Assembly (NCBI RefSeq): GCF_900105385.1
Contig: NZ_LT629772.1
Coordinates: 62,001-126,000, forward strand
Source: Microlunatus soli
GTDB taxonomy: Bacteria > Actinomycetota > Actinomycetes > Propionibacteriales > Propionibacteriaceae
Reading direction: 5' to 3'
Length of the DNA stretch: 64,000 nucleotides
Numbering within the stretch: the first letter of the stretch is position 1; every line of letters starts with the position of its first letter. The translations under genes were made by a program, and so were the position numbers. The notes under the pieces were generated by a model. It was not told the DNA's origin, made no database searches, and was given only the letters and a program-made list of their open reading frames with translations. Below, one piece after another: positions 34,036-44,743 of the stretch.

Positions 34036-34934
34036 CCGCCGTACGAGAGGTTGCCACCGATTCGACCACGACCGATCGCCGGTCGCCCGGACCACATCGT
34101 CGGGCCTATCGCCGCGATCGGAACGGACCGCTGTTCTGGATCGCGATCGTGCTGCTGTCGTTGATCTTCGTGGTGCCGATCCTGTGGATGTATCTGACCT
34201 CGTTCCGGACCGAGGCCGACGCCCGGACCATCCCGGTGAAGTTCATCCCCGACGAGTTGACCCTGCGGGCCTACCGGTTCGTCTTTGTCGACAGCGAGAA
34301 TCCGGTGCTCCGCTGGGCCCTGAACTCGCTGGTAGCGGCGTCGTTGCACTGTGTGCTGGTGTTGGCGGTGTCGTCGCTGGCGGCCTATGCACTGGCCAGG
34401 ATGCAGTTCCGGGGTCGCAAGGTGCTGTTCGTGGTGTTGATCGCCACCATGTTCATCCCGGGTTTCGTCTTCTTGATGCCGAACTACCTGCTGATGGACA
34501 CGCTGTCCTGGACCGACACCATCTGGGCGCTGGTCGTCCCGGGGGCCGCCGGTGCCTTCAATGTGTTCTTCCTGCGGCAGTTCTTCCTGTCCATCCCGCG
34601 GGAGTTGGAGGAGACCGCGTTGATCGACGGCGCGAACTCCTGGGTGATCTTCACCCGGATCGTGTTGCCGTTGGCCAAGCCGGCCCTGGTCACCCTGACG
34701 GTGCTGGCGTTCCTGGCCAACTGGAACGACTTCATCTGGCCGATCTTCGTGCTCTTCTCACCGGAACGGTTGACCCTGGCGCCCGGCCTGGCGACCCTGC
34801 AGGGAGCGGAGTCGACCGATTATCCGGTGGTGATGGCCGGCGCCACCATCGCCTCCATCCCGGTGTTGATCTTGTACGTCGTCCTGCAGCGCTACATCAT
34901 CGAGGGCGTCGCCACCAGCGGCATCAAGGGCTGA
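34032..34934 (+). CDS. Sugar ABC transporter permease (MalG/UgpE-like)
   Basis: 300 residues, coupled by ATGA to the preceding permease. Membrane segments begin FWIAIVLLSLIFVVPILWMY, and the EAA loop is ETALIDGANSWVIFTRIVLP. The ending IEGVATSGIKG is typical of MalG-like permeases. It is the last gene of the arabinan transporter operon. A dispersed palindrome follows 7 nt after the stop and may terminate it. Confidence 0.93.
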   Translation: MTAVREVATDSTTTDRRSPGPHRRAYRRDRNGPLFWIAIVLLSLIFVVPILWMYLTSFRTEADARTIPVKFIPDELTLRAYRFVFVDSENPVLRWALNSLVAASLHCVLVLAVSSLAAYALARMQFRGRKVLFVVLIATMFIPGFVFLMPNYLLMDTLSWTDTIWALVVPGAAGAFNVFFLRQFFLSIPRELEETALIDGANSWVIFTRIVLPLAKPALVTLTVLAFLANWNDFIWPIFVLFSPERLTLAPGLATLQGAESTDYPVVMAGATIASIPVLILYVVLQRYIIEGVATSGIKG

Positions 34935-34941
34935 CCGCGAC

Positions 34942-35003
34942 CCTGAGCCTGTCGAAGGGGCAAGAAAGCTGATCATCGCCACCGGTCCTTCGACAAGCTC
35001 AGG
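34942..35003. repeat. Dispersed palindrome between convergent genes
   Basis: CCTGAGCCTGTCGAAGG (34942-34958) and CCTTCGACAAGCTCAGG (34987-35003) are arms with one mismatch and a 28-nt spacer. It fills the gap between the convergent permease and formylglycine-enzyme genes, and its right arm contains the stop codon of the latter. It is likely to act as a bidirectional terminator. Confidence 0.85.
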
Positions 35004-35958
35004 AACCGGCGGGCCAGACGCAGCGGAAGCCGTTGTTGCCGCCGCCGCTGTTGGGTTCGTTGCGGCTGCGGGCGGCGACCCGATAGCGATTGCAGTAGGA
35101 CTTGTGGCACAGATAGGAGCCGCCGCGCATCACCCGCTGCGGTCCGCTCGGCGGGCCGGACGGGTTCATGATCGGCTGTCCGGGCGCGGCGGTCTGGTGA
35201 TCGGTGCCCCAGTGATCGGCGGTCCATTCCCAGACGTTGCCGACGATCTCGTAGAGCCCGAAGCCGTTGGCCGGGTAGCTGCGGACCGGGGCGGTCCCCC
35301 GGAACCCGTCGTCGGCAACGTTTCGGACCGGGAACTTGCCCTGCCAGATGTTGCAGAGATGATCACCGCCCGGGGTCAGTTCGTCGCCCCACGGGTAGCG
35401 GGCTTGTTCGAGTCCGCCCCGCGCGGCGTACTCCCACTCCGCCTCGGTCGGTAACCGGCCGCCGGCCCAGTCGCAGTAGGCGACGGCGTCGTTCCAGGAG
35501 ACGTGCACCACCGGATGGTCGGCCCGCCCGTCGAGGTCCGATCCCGGCCCTTCAGGATGGTCCCAGGTGGCGCCCTCGACCGCACACCACCAGGGGGTGA
35601 CCTCGGGACGCGCGCTGATCTTGCGGATCGCTGCCGGCAGGAACCCGGCGAAGACGAAGCTCCAGCCGAATGATTCCGCCTCGGTGTGATGGCCGGTCGC
35701 GGCGACGAAACGGGCGAACTGATCATTGGTCACCGTCGTCGCACCGATCGCGAACGGGTCGACGTGCACCAGCCGGATCGGTCCCTCGGCATCGTCGGGG
35801 AACCCCTCGGCATCGTCGGTCCCCATCAGGAACTCGCCACCCGGCAAGGCGATCCGGTCGCCCAGGTCGTCCGTGCTGGCGGTCGCAGCCGGCTCGGCGG
35901 TGGGCAGCGTCGACGGGCCGACCGGTCGGCCGGGCGCACAGCAGTGATCATGCTCCAC
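34999..35958 (-). CDS. Formylglycine-generating enzyme (SUMF1/FGE type)
   Basis: 319 residues from GTG 35958 (leaderless -10 at 35965). It oxidises the cysteine of a CxPxR motif in sulfatases to formylglycine, using copper and oxygen. Family blocks are FLMGTDDAEGFPDD, VHVSWNDAVAYCDWAGGRLPTEAEWEYAARGG, NVWEWTADHWG and the active-site segment GGSYLCHKSYCNRYR with both catalytic cysteines, so it is a true FGE and not just an FGE-sulfatase-domain relative. No sulfatase gene is in this window. The terminal TGA lies inside a dispersed palindrome. Confidence 0.93.
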   Translation of the reverse strand: MEHDHCCAPGRPVGPSTLPTAEPAATASTDDLGDRIALPGGEFLMGTDDAEGFPDDAEGPIRLVHVDPFAIGATTVTNDQFARFVAATGHHTEAESFGWSFVFAGFLPAAIRKISARPEVTPWWCAVEGATWDHPEGPGSDLDGRADHPVVHVSWNDAVAYCDWAGGRLPTEAEWEYAARGGLEQARYPWGDELTPGGDHLCNIWQGKFPVRNVADDGFRGTAPVRSYPANGFGLYEIVGNVWEWTADHWGTDHQTAAPGQPIMNPSGPPSGPQRVMRGGSYLCHKSYCNRYRVAARSRNEPNSGGGNNGFRCVWPAGS

Positions 35959-35964
35959 GGAGTC

Positions 35965-35970
35965 ACCGTA
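35965..35970 (-). promoter_or_regulatory. -10 box for leaderless transcription of FGE gene
   Basis: On the minus strand TACGGT ends 6 nt before GTG 35958. No ribosome site fits this start. Confidence 0.5.
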
Positions 35971-36067
35971 TACGTCGGGCTCGCGACTGCCCGGTGATGG
36001 GTGCCGCTGGTGACACGTGCAGGCAGGCTCGAATCGGAAACCCTTTGCCCGAATTGACCGATCGACC

Positions 36068-36073
36068 TATTAT
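36068..36073 (+). promoter_or_regulatory. -10 box for leaderless transcription of PH-domain operon
   Basis: TATTAT lies 6 nt before ATG 36080 in an A/T-rich patch. TTGACC at 36054 is too close to be its -35. Confidence 0.6.
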
Positions 36074-36079
36074 TTGACC

Positions 36080-36610
36080 ATGCGGTCAGATTCTGGTCCC
36101 GTTCTCCCCGCTCCTCGTCCACCACAGTCCCCTGTCGATCCGCGCTGCCGCGGTTGGTGGGCGGTCCAATGGGCTGTGCTGTTCGGCTCCGCCGTGATCG
36201 TGCTGGCGGGGCTCGGGCTGCTCATCCCGCCGGCTCGGATCTGGTTCCTGGTGCCCGCCGCCGTCCTCCTCGCGGCCGGTCTGGTGCTCGCGCTGACTGC
36301 GCCGCGGGTGCAGTATCAGGTGCACCGCTGGGAGACCACCGACGACGCGGTCTACGTCCGATCGGGCTGGCTGTGGCGGGAATGGCGCGCCGCCCCGCTG
36401 TCCCGGGTGCAGACCGTCGATCTGGTCCGCGGCCCGATCCAACGCGGCTTCGGGCTGGCCACCGTCACGGTGACGACGGCATCGGCCAAGGGAGCGGTCA
36501 AGATCGAGGCGCTGGACGCCGCCGAGGCCGAGGATCTGGTGCAGCAGTTGACCGTCCGCACCCAGGGCACCGCCGAGCAGCAGGGCGCCGATGACCGGGA
36601 CGCGACGTGA
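36080..36610 (+). CDS. PH domain-containing membrane protein (YdbS-like)
   Basis: 176 residues. Two adjacent membrane segments (WAVLFGSAVIVLAGLGLLI and IWFLVPAAVLLAAGLVLAL) are followed by a bacterial PH (bPH2, PF03703) domain: YQVHRWETTDDAVYVRSGWLWREW, PLSRVQTVDLVRGPIQRGFGLATV. It is the small partner of the YdbT-like protein that follows, with overlap GTGA. The pair is widespread in Gram-positives; in Bacillus it affects resistance to some bacteriocins and stress. Biochemical role unknown. Confidence 0.87.
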   Translation: MRSDSGPVLPAPRPPQSPVDPRCRGWWAVQWAVLFGSAVIVLAGLGLLIPPARIWFLVPAAVLLAAGLVLALTAPRVQYQVHRWETTDDAVYVRSGWLWREWRAAPLSRVQTVDLVRGPIQRGFGLATVTVTTASAKGAVKIEALDAAEAEDLVQQLTVRTQGTAEQQGADDRDAT

Positions 36611-38238
36611 GCGAGCGAGAGCCCGAGGTGAACGAGGAAGAGCCGACCGTGAGCGAGCGAGAGCCGGGCGAGGTCGAGCAGCCGTGGCAACGACTGCACC
36701 CTCGTACGGTGCTGGCCAGCACGGCGATGACCTTCGGTGGGGTCGTCGGCGCGGGAGTCCCGGTCGCGATCGGCTTGCTGCTCGGCGGTGTCGGGATCGG
36801 CTGGATCGCGCTCTGGGTGGTCGGCGGCATCATCGTCGTGACCGGCGCGATCGCGGTCTTCGAGGCGCTCCGGGTCCGAGCCAGCCGGTTTCGGCTGCGG
36901 GAGGATCGGATCGACCTGCGGGTCAGCCTGTTCGCCTCCAGCACCCGCTCGCTGCCGCTGCGCAGGATTCGCGCCGTGGACATCAACGCCGATCTGGCAC
37001 AGCGTCGACTCGGGTTGGCATCGGTCCGGCTCGGGACCGGTGATCAGAGCGGCAGCCGCTTCGAACTGACCGCCATCGACCGGACACAGGCCGAGGCGTT
37101 GCGGACCGCCATCCTCGGCGAACGCTCCGCCGCAACCGGTGACCGGGTCGGGCGACTGGCGACCTTCGACCCGTCCTGGCTCCGGTACGCACCGGTCAGC
37201 CTCGGCACCCCGCTGATCGGCATCGCCGCCCTCGGTGCGATCGTCCAGGTGGCCGACTGGTTCAACGCCGTCCCCCGGCTGCTGGGAGTCTTCAACGACG
37301 CCCTGGGCGCCCTGCCGATCCCGGTCCGGATCCTGATTCTGCTCGTCGTCGCCGTCCTGGTCGGCATCGTCGGCTCACTGCTGTTCTTCGTCGAGTCCTG
37401 GTGGGGCTACCAACTCGACCGCGACCCCGACGGCACCCTGCATCTGCAGCGTGGCCTGATCGTCCGCCGGTCCAGCTCCTATCAGGGCGCCCGGATCCGC
37501 GGAGTCGGGCTGGACGAACCGATCGGCTATCGCCGGGTCGGCGCGGCCAAGCTGCATGTGGTCGCGGTCGGGCTGGACACCACGAAGGAGGACGGCTCCA
37601 AGAAGGAGGACAGCACGACGATCGTGCCGGCCGCACCGCGCGAGGTCGCCGTCGGTGTCGCCGCGGCGATCCTCGATGCCGATCCACCGACGAGTCTGCA
37701 GTCCCATCCACACGCTGCGGCCGGTCGGCGCTATCGCTGGTCGCTGCTGGCGTTGATCGCCGTCCTGATCATGGCGGCGGTGCCGGCGATCCTGTGGTCC
37801 GCGCTGCGCGGCTCGGCCGACCTGTGGTGGCTGGTCGCGGTGCTGGCGTTGCTGGGCATCCCGATCAGCTGGTGGCTGTGCCGGGACAACATCGCCGGCC
37901 TGGGTCACCTGATCACACCCGAGCACGTCGTGCTGCGCAGCGGGTCGGTGTTCCGGCGGACGAACATCCTGCGGCGCCGCGGTCTGCTCGGCTGGAACCT
38001 GCGTCAGTCCCCCGCCCAACGCCGGCTCGGGCTGGTCACTCTGGTCGCCACCTCGGCGGCGAGTCCGGGCAGCTTCCGGCTGCCCGACGTCGATCCCTCC
38101 GACGCGCACCGGCTGCTGGCCACCGCCGGCCCCGCCTGGGAACTGCTCTGGCACGCTGCCCGGGAACGGTCGTCGGATACGACCGCGACAGCCTCCGAAA
38201 CCGCTGTCGTACGGGACATCACCAACCGCTCGCGATAG
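36607..38238 (+). CDS. PH domain-containing membrane protein (YdbT-like)
   Basis: 543 residues from GTG 36607, overlapping the preceding stop. After an E/P-rich N-terminus come three PH-like repeats (FRLREDRIDLRVSLFASSTRSLPLRRIRAVDIN; LHLQRGLIVRRSSSYQGARIRGVGLDEPIGYR; VVLRSGSVFRRTNILRRRGLLGW), each preceded by paired membrane helices. It is the large member of the YdbS/YdbT pair. A K/E/D-rich insert (TTKEDGSKKEDST) lies in the second PH repeat. Confidence 0.88.
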   Translation: MSEREPEVNEEEPTVSEREPGEVEQPWQRLHPRTVLASTAMTFGGVVGAGVPVAIGLLLGGVGIGWIALWVVGGIIVVTGAIAVFEALRVRASRFRLREDRIDLRVSLFASSTRSLPLRRIRAVDINADLAQRRLGLASVRLGTGDQSGSRFELTAIDRTQAEALRTAILGERSAATGDRVGRLATFDPSWLRYAPVSLGTPLIGIAALGAIVQVADWFNAVPRLLGVFNDALGALPIPVRILILLVVAVLVGIVGSLLFFVESWWGYQLDRDPDGTLHLQRGLIVRRSSSYQGARIRGVGLDEPIGYRRVGAAKLHVVAVGLDTTKEDGSKKEDSTTIVPAAPREVAVGVAAAILDADPPTSLQSHPHAAAGRRYRWSLLALIAVLIMAAVPAILWSALRGSADLWWLVAVLALLGIPISWWLCRDNIAGLGHLITPEHVVLRSGSVFRRTNILRRRGLLGWNLRQSPAQRRLGLVTLVATSAASPGSFRLPDVDPSDAHRLLATAGPAWELLWHAARERSSDTTATASETAVVRDITNRSR

Positions 38239-38241
38239 CGT
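38236..38241 (+). promoter_or_regulatory. -10 box for leaderless transcription of acyl-CoA ligase
   Basis: TAGCGT ends 6 nt before ATG 38248 and overlaps the stop codon of the PH-domain gene. It would separate the ligase from the upstream operon. Confidence 0.5.
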
Positions 38242-38247
38242 CGGCTC

Positions 38248-39978
<1,731 letters not shown>

Positions 39979-40005
39979 CTTCGGGGTTGTGAACGGGACG
40001 GTGGC

Positions 40006-40899
40006 GTGAGCAAGAAGACCAACGGGCCCACGGTTGCCGATGTGCTCGGGCCGTATCTGATCGAGCAGTGCGCTGCCGTGCAGGCGGTCGGCGCCGACCT
40101 GCAGGCGGCACTCCAGGATGATCTTGAACCGGCGCTGTCGGCCGAGCGGATCCACGACGGCCGGTCCGGGTGCCGCCGGATCCGCAGCATCGTCAAGGTG
40201 TACGAGGAATTCTTCTCCGTCCCCGAGAGCGGACGGCTGTCCGACGACGCCGGCTGGTTCGCGTCCCGGATGGGTGCGGTCCGCGATCTCGACGTGCTCG
40301 GCGAACGACTCACCCGGTCCATGGACCGGCTCGATGCCGATCTGATCCTGCACGACGCCCGGCAGGAGTTGATCATCCAGATCGGTTACCGACGGCAGAT
40401 CGCGCTGGCCGAACTGCGCGACGCCGTACACAGCGAACCGTACGCCGATCTTCTTGATCAACTCGCCGCCTGGCAACGCAAGCCGGCCTTCGTCCCGGAC
40501 GCGTCGAAGCCGGCCACCAAGATCAAGAAGTTCCTGAAACGGTCGGAGAGCAAGCTCGGCCGCCGGCTCCGGACCGCCGCGCTGGCGATCGCTGCCGACG
40601 ACCCCGAGAGCGACGAGCTGATCCACACCGCACGCCGGGTCGGCAAACGGCATCGATACGCCGTCGAGGCCGCGGCCCCGGTCCTCGGCCCGTCCGCCGA
40701 CCGGCTGGTGGAACTGCATCAGCAGTTCACCGACGAGCTCGGCGAATACCAGGACAGCCGGGTCGCCTCGGTGCTGCTCCGCGACCTCGGTGGCATCCCC
40801 GGACGCAACGGCTTCACCTTCGGCGTGCTGCACGCCCAGGAGACCGCGCTGCGTCGCCGGTTGGCCAAACGGATCGCCAAACGCGCCCACGGGCTCTGA
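40006..40899 (+). CDS. CHAD domain protein
   Basis: 297 residues from GTG 40006. It is nearly all helical and shows the conserved-histidine alpha-helical domain: RIHDGRSGCRRIRSIVKVYEEFF near the start and ELIHTARRVGKRHRYAVEAAAPVLG near the end, with positively charged faces. CHAD proteins bind polyphosphate and often sit beside CYTH domains or polyP granules. No CYTH domain or polyP kinase is adjacent here. Microlunatus relatives accumulate polyphosphate, which would fit (inference). Confidence 0.87.
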   Translation: MSKKTNGPTVADVLGPYLIEQCAAVQAVGADLQAALQDDLEPALSAERIHDGRSGCRRIRSIVKVYEEFFSVPESGRLSDDAGWFASRMGAVRDLDVLGERLTRSMDRLDADLILHDARQELIIQIGYRRQIALAELRDAVHSEPYADLLDQLAAWQRKPAFVPDASKPATKIKKFLKRSESKLGRRLRTAALAIAADDPESDELIHTARRVGKRHRYAVEAAAPVLGPSADRLVELHQQFTDELGEYQDSRVASVLLRDLGGIPGRNGFTFGVLHAQETALRRRLAKRIAKRAHGL

Positions 40900-41007
40900 C
40901 ACTCATCTCTCAGCCTGGCTGACCCCTGAACGGCGAGGCTTCGCCGGATCACGCGCCCGAGGAGGGACAATGGCCCGGCACCGACCTTGGAGAGTGATAG
41001 GCACACG

Positions 41008-43458
41008 ATGGCAGCACGGAAGACCACGACGCCACCACCGGACGACATCGTCGAACGGATCGTCGACATCGACGTCTCGTCGGAGATGGAGACCAGCTAT
41101 CTGGAGTACGCCTACTCGGTGATCTACACCCGGGCGTTGCCGGATGCGCGGGACGGTCTGAAACCGGTGCAGCGACGGATCCTGTACTCGATGCGGGACA
41201 TGGGCGTGTTGCCGAATCGTCCGCACGTCAAGTGTGCCCGCGTCGTCGGCCAGGTGATGGGTGTGCTGCACCCGCACGGCGACACCGCGATCTACGACGC
41301 CCTGGTCCGGATGGCCCAGCCGTGGGCGATGCGGCTGCCGGTCGTCGACGGCCACGGCAACTTCGGTTCGCTGGACGCCGGCCCGGCCGCGATGCGGTAC
41401 ACCGAGTGCCGGATGGCGCCGCCGGCGCTGGCGATGACCGACGGCCTGGACAAGGACACCGTCGACTTCAAGGCCAACTACGACGGCAAGGAGACCGAGC
41501 CGGTCGTGCTGCCGGCGGCGTTCCCCAACCTGCTGGTCAACGGAGCCGGCGGGATCGCGGTCGGGATGGCGACCAACTGTGCGCCGCACAATCTGGTCGA
41601 GGTCGTCCAAGCGCTGCGCCATCTGCTCAAGCACCCGAACGCCACTCTGGACACGTTGATGCGCTTCGTACCCGGTCCCGATCTGCCGACCGGCGGCAAG
41701 ATCATCGGCCTGGAAGGCATCCGGGATGCCTACGAGACCGGCAAGGGATCGTTCAAGATCAGGGCGACCGCACGGGTGGAGCAGGTCAGCCCGCGACGTA
41801 AGGGCATCGTGATCACCGAGCTGCCCTACAGCGTCGGACCGGAAAAGATCATCGAGCAGGTCAAGTCGCTGGTCGGGTCGAAGAAGCTGCAGGGCATCGC
41901 CGATCTGAAGGATCTGACCGACCTGACCAACGGCACCCGGCTGGTGATCGAGGTCAAGAACGGGTTCAATCCCGACGCACTGCTGGAGCAGCTCTACCGG
42001 CAGACCAAGCTGGAGGATTCATTCTCCATCAACGCACTCGCACTGGTCGACGAGCAGCCCAGAACGCTGTCGTTGAAGGAAATGCTGGAGGTCTACCTCA
42101 AGCACCGCCTCGAGGTGGTGTTGCGCCGCACCACCTACGACCGGGACAAGGCCGCCGAACGGTTGCACCTGGTCGAGGGCCTGTTGATCGCGATCCTGGA
42201 CATCGACGACGTGATCGCGATCATCCGCGGTGCCGACGATGCGGCCGCCGCGCGGTCCAAGCTGATGGACGTGTTCGAGCTCACCGAGGTGCAGGCCAAC
42301 TACATCCTGGACATGCAGCTGCGCCGGCTGACCAAGTATTCCAAGATCGAGTTGGACGCCGAGCGGGACGAGCTGCAGACCAAGATCGCCGAACTCACCG
42401 AGATCATCGAGAACGAGGACCTGTTGCGGACGCTGGTCGGCAACGAGCTGGCCGATGTCGCCAAGCAGTTCGGCACGCCGCGACGCACCATCCTGCTGTC
42501 CTCCAGCGGCGTCAGCACGACCACCAGTGCCGCACCGCTGGAGGTGCCCGACGATCCGTGCTGGGTGCTGCTGTCCTCCGCCGGCCTGCTGGCCCGCACC
42601 GAGAACGCCGATCCGCTGCCCGCCGAGGGCGGCCGGGCCAATCACGATGTGATCGTCTCGGCGATCCGGACGACGGCGCGCGGCGACTACGGCCTGATCA
42701 CCACCGACGGCCGGTTGATCCGGGGCAACGCGCTGGACCTGCCGACCGTCCCGGTGACGGCCAACGCACCCAACCTGCAGGGCGGTGCGCACGTCACCGA
42801 GCTGATCGCGGCCGCCGAGCCGGGTGAGAAGATCATCGCCCTGACGCGACTCGGCGAGGACGCGGCGACGATCGCCCTCGGCACCAGGAACGGTGTGGTC
42901 AAGCGGGTCAACCCCGAGCTGTTGAACAAGGACAGCTGGGACATCATCCGCCTCGACGACGGCGACCGGGTGGTCGGCGCCGTCGAGCTGACCGACGACA
43001 GCGCCGAACTGGTGTTCATCTCCGACGACGCCCAGCTGCTGCATTTCGCCGCCACCGGTGTCCGACCCCAGGGCCGCTCCGGCGGCGGCATCGCCGGCAT
43101 CAAGCTCGGCGCCGGACGATCGGTCGCCTTCTTCGGTGCGGTGCCCGCCGGCGAGGCGATCGTGGTCACTGTCTCCGGCAGTGCCGATGCGCTGCCGGGA
43201 ACCGACGCCGGCGCGATCAAGGTGACGCCGTTCGAGGAGTATCCGGGCAAGGGCCGGGCGACCGGTGGTGTCCGTTGTCATCGCTTCCTGAAGGGCGAGG
43301 ACACCCTGCTGTTCGCCTGGGCCGGTCCGACGCCGGCGATCGCCACCGCCGACAGCGGCGCCCCCGTCGAGCTCCCCGAAGCCGACGGCCGCCGCGACGG
43401 CTCCGGTGTCCCCGCCTCCCAGCCGATCACCGCCGCCGCCACCCGAACCATCCCCTAA
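41008..43458 (+). CDS. parC: Type IIA topoisomerase subunit A (topoisomerase IV/gyrase A-like)
   Basis: 816 residues from ATG 41008; an in-frame TTG at 40987 would add seven residues. The catalytic tyrosine is Tyr131 in AMRYTECRM. The quinolone-resistance region reads [18 protein letters not shown], with Thr where Escherichia GyrA has Ser83. The C-terminal beta-pinwheel is present ([31 protein letters not shown]). The partner subunit is at 52981-55065. With sigA and DUF7455 next to that partner, this is the second, sigA-linked set seen in actinobacteria and usually called ParC/ParE. Whether it decatenates or supercoils cannot be told from sequence alone. Confidence 0.88.
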   Translation: MAARKTTTPPPDDIVERIVDIDVSSEMETSYLEYAYSVIYTRALPDARDGLKPVQRRILYSMRDMGVLPNRPHVKCARVVGQVMGVLHPHGDTAIYDALVRMAQPWAMRLPVVDGHGNFGSLDAGPAAMRYTECRMAPPALAMTDGLDKDTVDFKANYDGKETEPVVLPAAFPNLLVNGAGGIAVGMATNCAPHNLVEVVQALRHLLKHPNATLDTLMRFVPGPDLPTGGKIIGLEGIRDAYETGKGSFKIRATARVEQVSPRRKGIVITELPYSVGPEKIIEQVKSLVGSKKLQGIADLKDLTDLTNGTRLVIEVKNGFNPDALLEQLYRQTKLEDSFSINALALVDEQPRTLSLKEMLEVYLKHRLEVVLRRTTYDRDKAAERLHLVEGLLIAILDIDDVIAIIRGADDAAAARSKLMDVFELTEVQANYILDMQLRRLTKYSKIELDAERDELQTKIAELTEIIENEDLLRTLVGNELADVAKQFGTPRRTILLSSSGVSTTTSAAPLEVPDDPCWVLLSSAGLLARTENADPLPAEGGRANHDVIVSAIRTTARGDYGLITTDGRLIRGNALDLPTVPVTANAPNLQGGAHVTELIAAAEPGEKIIALTRLGEDAATIALGTRNGVVKRVNPELLNKDSWDIIRLDDGDRVVGAVELTDDSAELVFISDDAQLLHFAATGVRPQGRSGGGIAGIKLGAGRSVAFFGAVPAGEAIVVTVSGSADALPGTDAGAIKVTPFEEYPGKGRATGGVRCHRFLKGEDTLLFAWAGPTPAIATADSGAPVELPEADGRRDGSGVPASQPITAAATRTIP

Positions 43459-43461
43459 CCA

Positions 43462-43520
43462 CCGACCCGTCGATTCCTCCCCGTTTTCGTCGGCGTGTCG
43501 GGGAGGAACTGACGGCTCGG
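43462..43520. repeat. Left hairpin repeat of DUF559 unit 1
   Basis: CCGACCCGTCGATTCCTCCCCG (43462-43483) pairs with 43499-43520 over 22 bp with three mismatches and a 15-nt loop. It begins 3 nt after the stop of the topoisomerase gene. The whole element is close to the reverse complement of the element at 44677-44735, including the loop (TTTTCG...GTGTC). Confidence 0.9.
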
Positions 43521-43611
43521 CGGGTTGTGGACAACGCACCCGGGTCGGGAGCTGTTCGAAGCACTGTCCACAGGCAGGACCGGCCGGTCGGATTCGGCCG
43601 AGTGTGTGGGT

Positions 43612-44619
43612 ATGAGGACCACTCACACGGCAGCGGAATCCGCGCAGGGCCGGCCGGAGACGCTGGTGTCTCCGCTCCCCGAGATCGACCAACTGGACCT
43701 GCCCGCCGGAATACCCTTCACCCGGGCGATGGCGATCGGCTACGGGATCGGACCGAATGTGCTCACCCGTCTGGTCCGGCAAGGTGTGCTGCGACGCGTC
43801 CTGCGGGGCGTCTACGTCGACAACGCCGTGCCGGACGGCATCGGTCTCCGGTCCCAGGCGATCTCGCTGGCGATCCCGAGCGATGCGATCGTCACCGACA
43901 GCACGGCGGCCTGGCTGTACGGCGCCGACGTACGGCCCCGTGGTGCGCACCTGCGTGAGCCGGAGGTGCACTGCTTTCGCCCACCGGGTCGCAGCCGCGT
44001 CCGTCGTCCCTCCGTGAACGGCGGCGAACGCACCCTGTCCGAACGCGACATTCAGATCGTCCACGGGATCACGGTGACGTCGCCACTCCGTACGGCATGC
44101 GATCTCGGCCGGCTGATGGCCCGTGACGACGCGATCGGCGCCCTGGATGCGATGTTGCGCCATGGGAATTTCGATCAACAGGAGCTCATCGGCGAGGTGC
44201 GGCGGTTTCGCGGTTACCGCGGCGTCGTTCAGCTTCGCGAGTTGGTTCGCTGGGCCGATGGAACGTCCGAGTCGATGGGCGAATCGACACTGCGACTGCG
44301 TTGGATCGACGAAGGGCTGCCGTCGCCCGAACTGCAGATCGTCGTGTCTCCGACCGGCCGGTGGCAACGCTATCGGCTGGACCTCGGTATCCGTCGGGTG
44401 CGTTACGCAGCCGAGTACGACGGGGACGATTGGCACTCGACCGAGGAACAGGTCGCCGCCGACCGAGCACGCGACGAAGATCTCGCTGCCGACGGGTGGA
44501 TCGTCGACCACTTCCGACGGGGTGAGGTCTACCACAGTCGGGCCAACGTGGTCGGCAACCAACTCCGTGCCGGCCTGCGCCGAGCCGCCCGGAGGTCCGG
44601 TTCCGCCGCCGGCCGGTAG
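43612..44619 (+). CDS. AbiEi-like/DUF559 predicted nuclease, unit 1
   Basis: 335 residues from ATG 43612 (an earlier in-frame start at 43525 lies near the repeat). The N-terminal third has a winged-helix AbiEi-like region (FTRAMAIGYGIGPNVLTRLV, GVLRRVLRGVYVDN) and a middle region with AWLYGADVRPRG and TVTSPLRTACDLGRLM. The C-terminal 120 residues fit a DUF559/Vsr-like PD-(D/E)XK fold: GESTLRLRWIDEGLP (Glu), RLDLGIRRVRYAAEYDGDDWH (Asp and E-x-D) and RDEDLAADGWIVDHF. Nuclease activity is predicted from these residues, not known. No antitoxin/toxin partner lies beside it; instead the gene is bracketed by inverted hairpin repeats. Confidence 0.82.
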   Translation: MRTTHTAAESAQGRPETLVSPLPEIDQLDLPAGIPFTRAMAIGYGIGPNVLTRLVRQGVLRRVLRGVYVDNAVPDGIGLRSQAISLAIPSDAIVTDSTAAWLYGADVRPRGAHLREPEVHCFRPPGRSRVRRPSVNGGERTLSERDIQIVHGITVTSPLRTACDLGRLMARDDAIGALDAMLRHGNFDQQELIGEVRRFRGYRGVVQLRELVRWADGTSESMGESTLRLRWIDEGLPSPELQIVVSPTGRWQRYRLDLGIRRVRYAAEYDGDDWHSTEEQVAADRARDEDLAADGWIVDHFRRGEVYHSRANVVGNQLRAGLRRAARRSGSAAGR

Positions 44620-44676
44620 CTCCTGATTCAAAGCCGACAACCGGACGCTGATGCCTGATCACCCCACCAACCGCCG

Positions 44677-44735
44677 CCGACCCGTCAGTTCCTCCGCGAC
44701 ACACCGCGAAAAGCGGGGAGGAACTGACGGGTCGG
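44677..44735. repeat. Right hairpin repeat of DUF559 unit 1
   Basis: CCGACCCGTCAGTTCCTCC (44677-44695) pairs perfectly over 19 bp with GGAGGAACTGACGGGTCGG (44717-44735); between them are GC, GACACACCGCGAAAA and GCGG. It is inverted relative to the element at 43462-43520 and lies 9 nt before the end of the oligopeptide-type binding-protein gene. Confidence 0.9.
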
Positions 44736-44743
44736 CGGGTGGG

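Noticed and set aside
43612-44619. A type IV toxin-antitoxin operon (AbiEi antitoxin with AbiEii toxin)
   Set aside because: Only the AbiEi-like winged helix is present, fused to a nuclease-like domain, and no AbiEii-type nucleotidyltransferase gene is adjacent.
42019-44640. An 873-codon open frame on the minus strand
   Set aside because: It is antisense to the topoisomerase A and DUF559 genes, which have clear motifs; composition is low-complexity.
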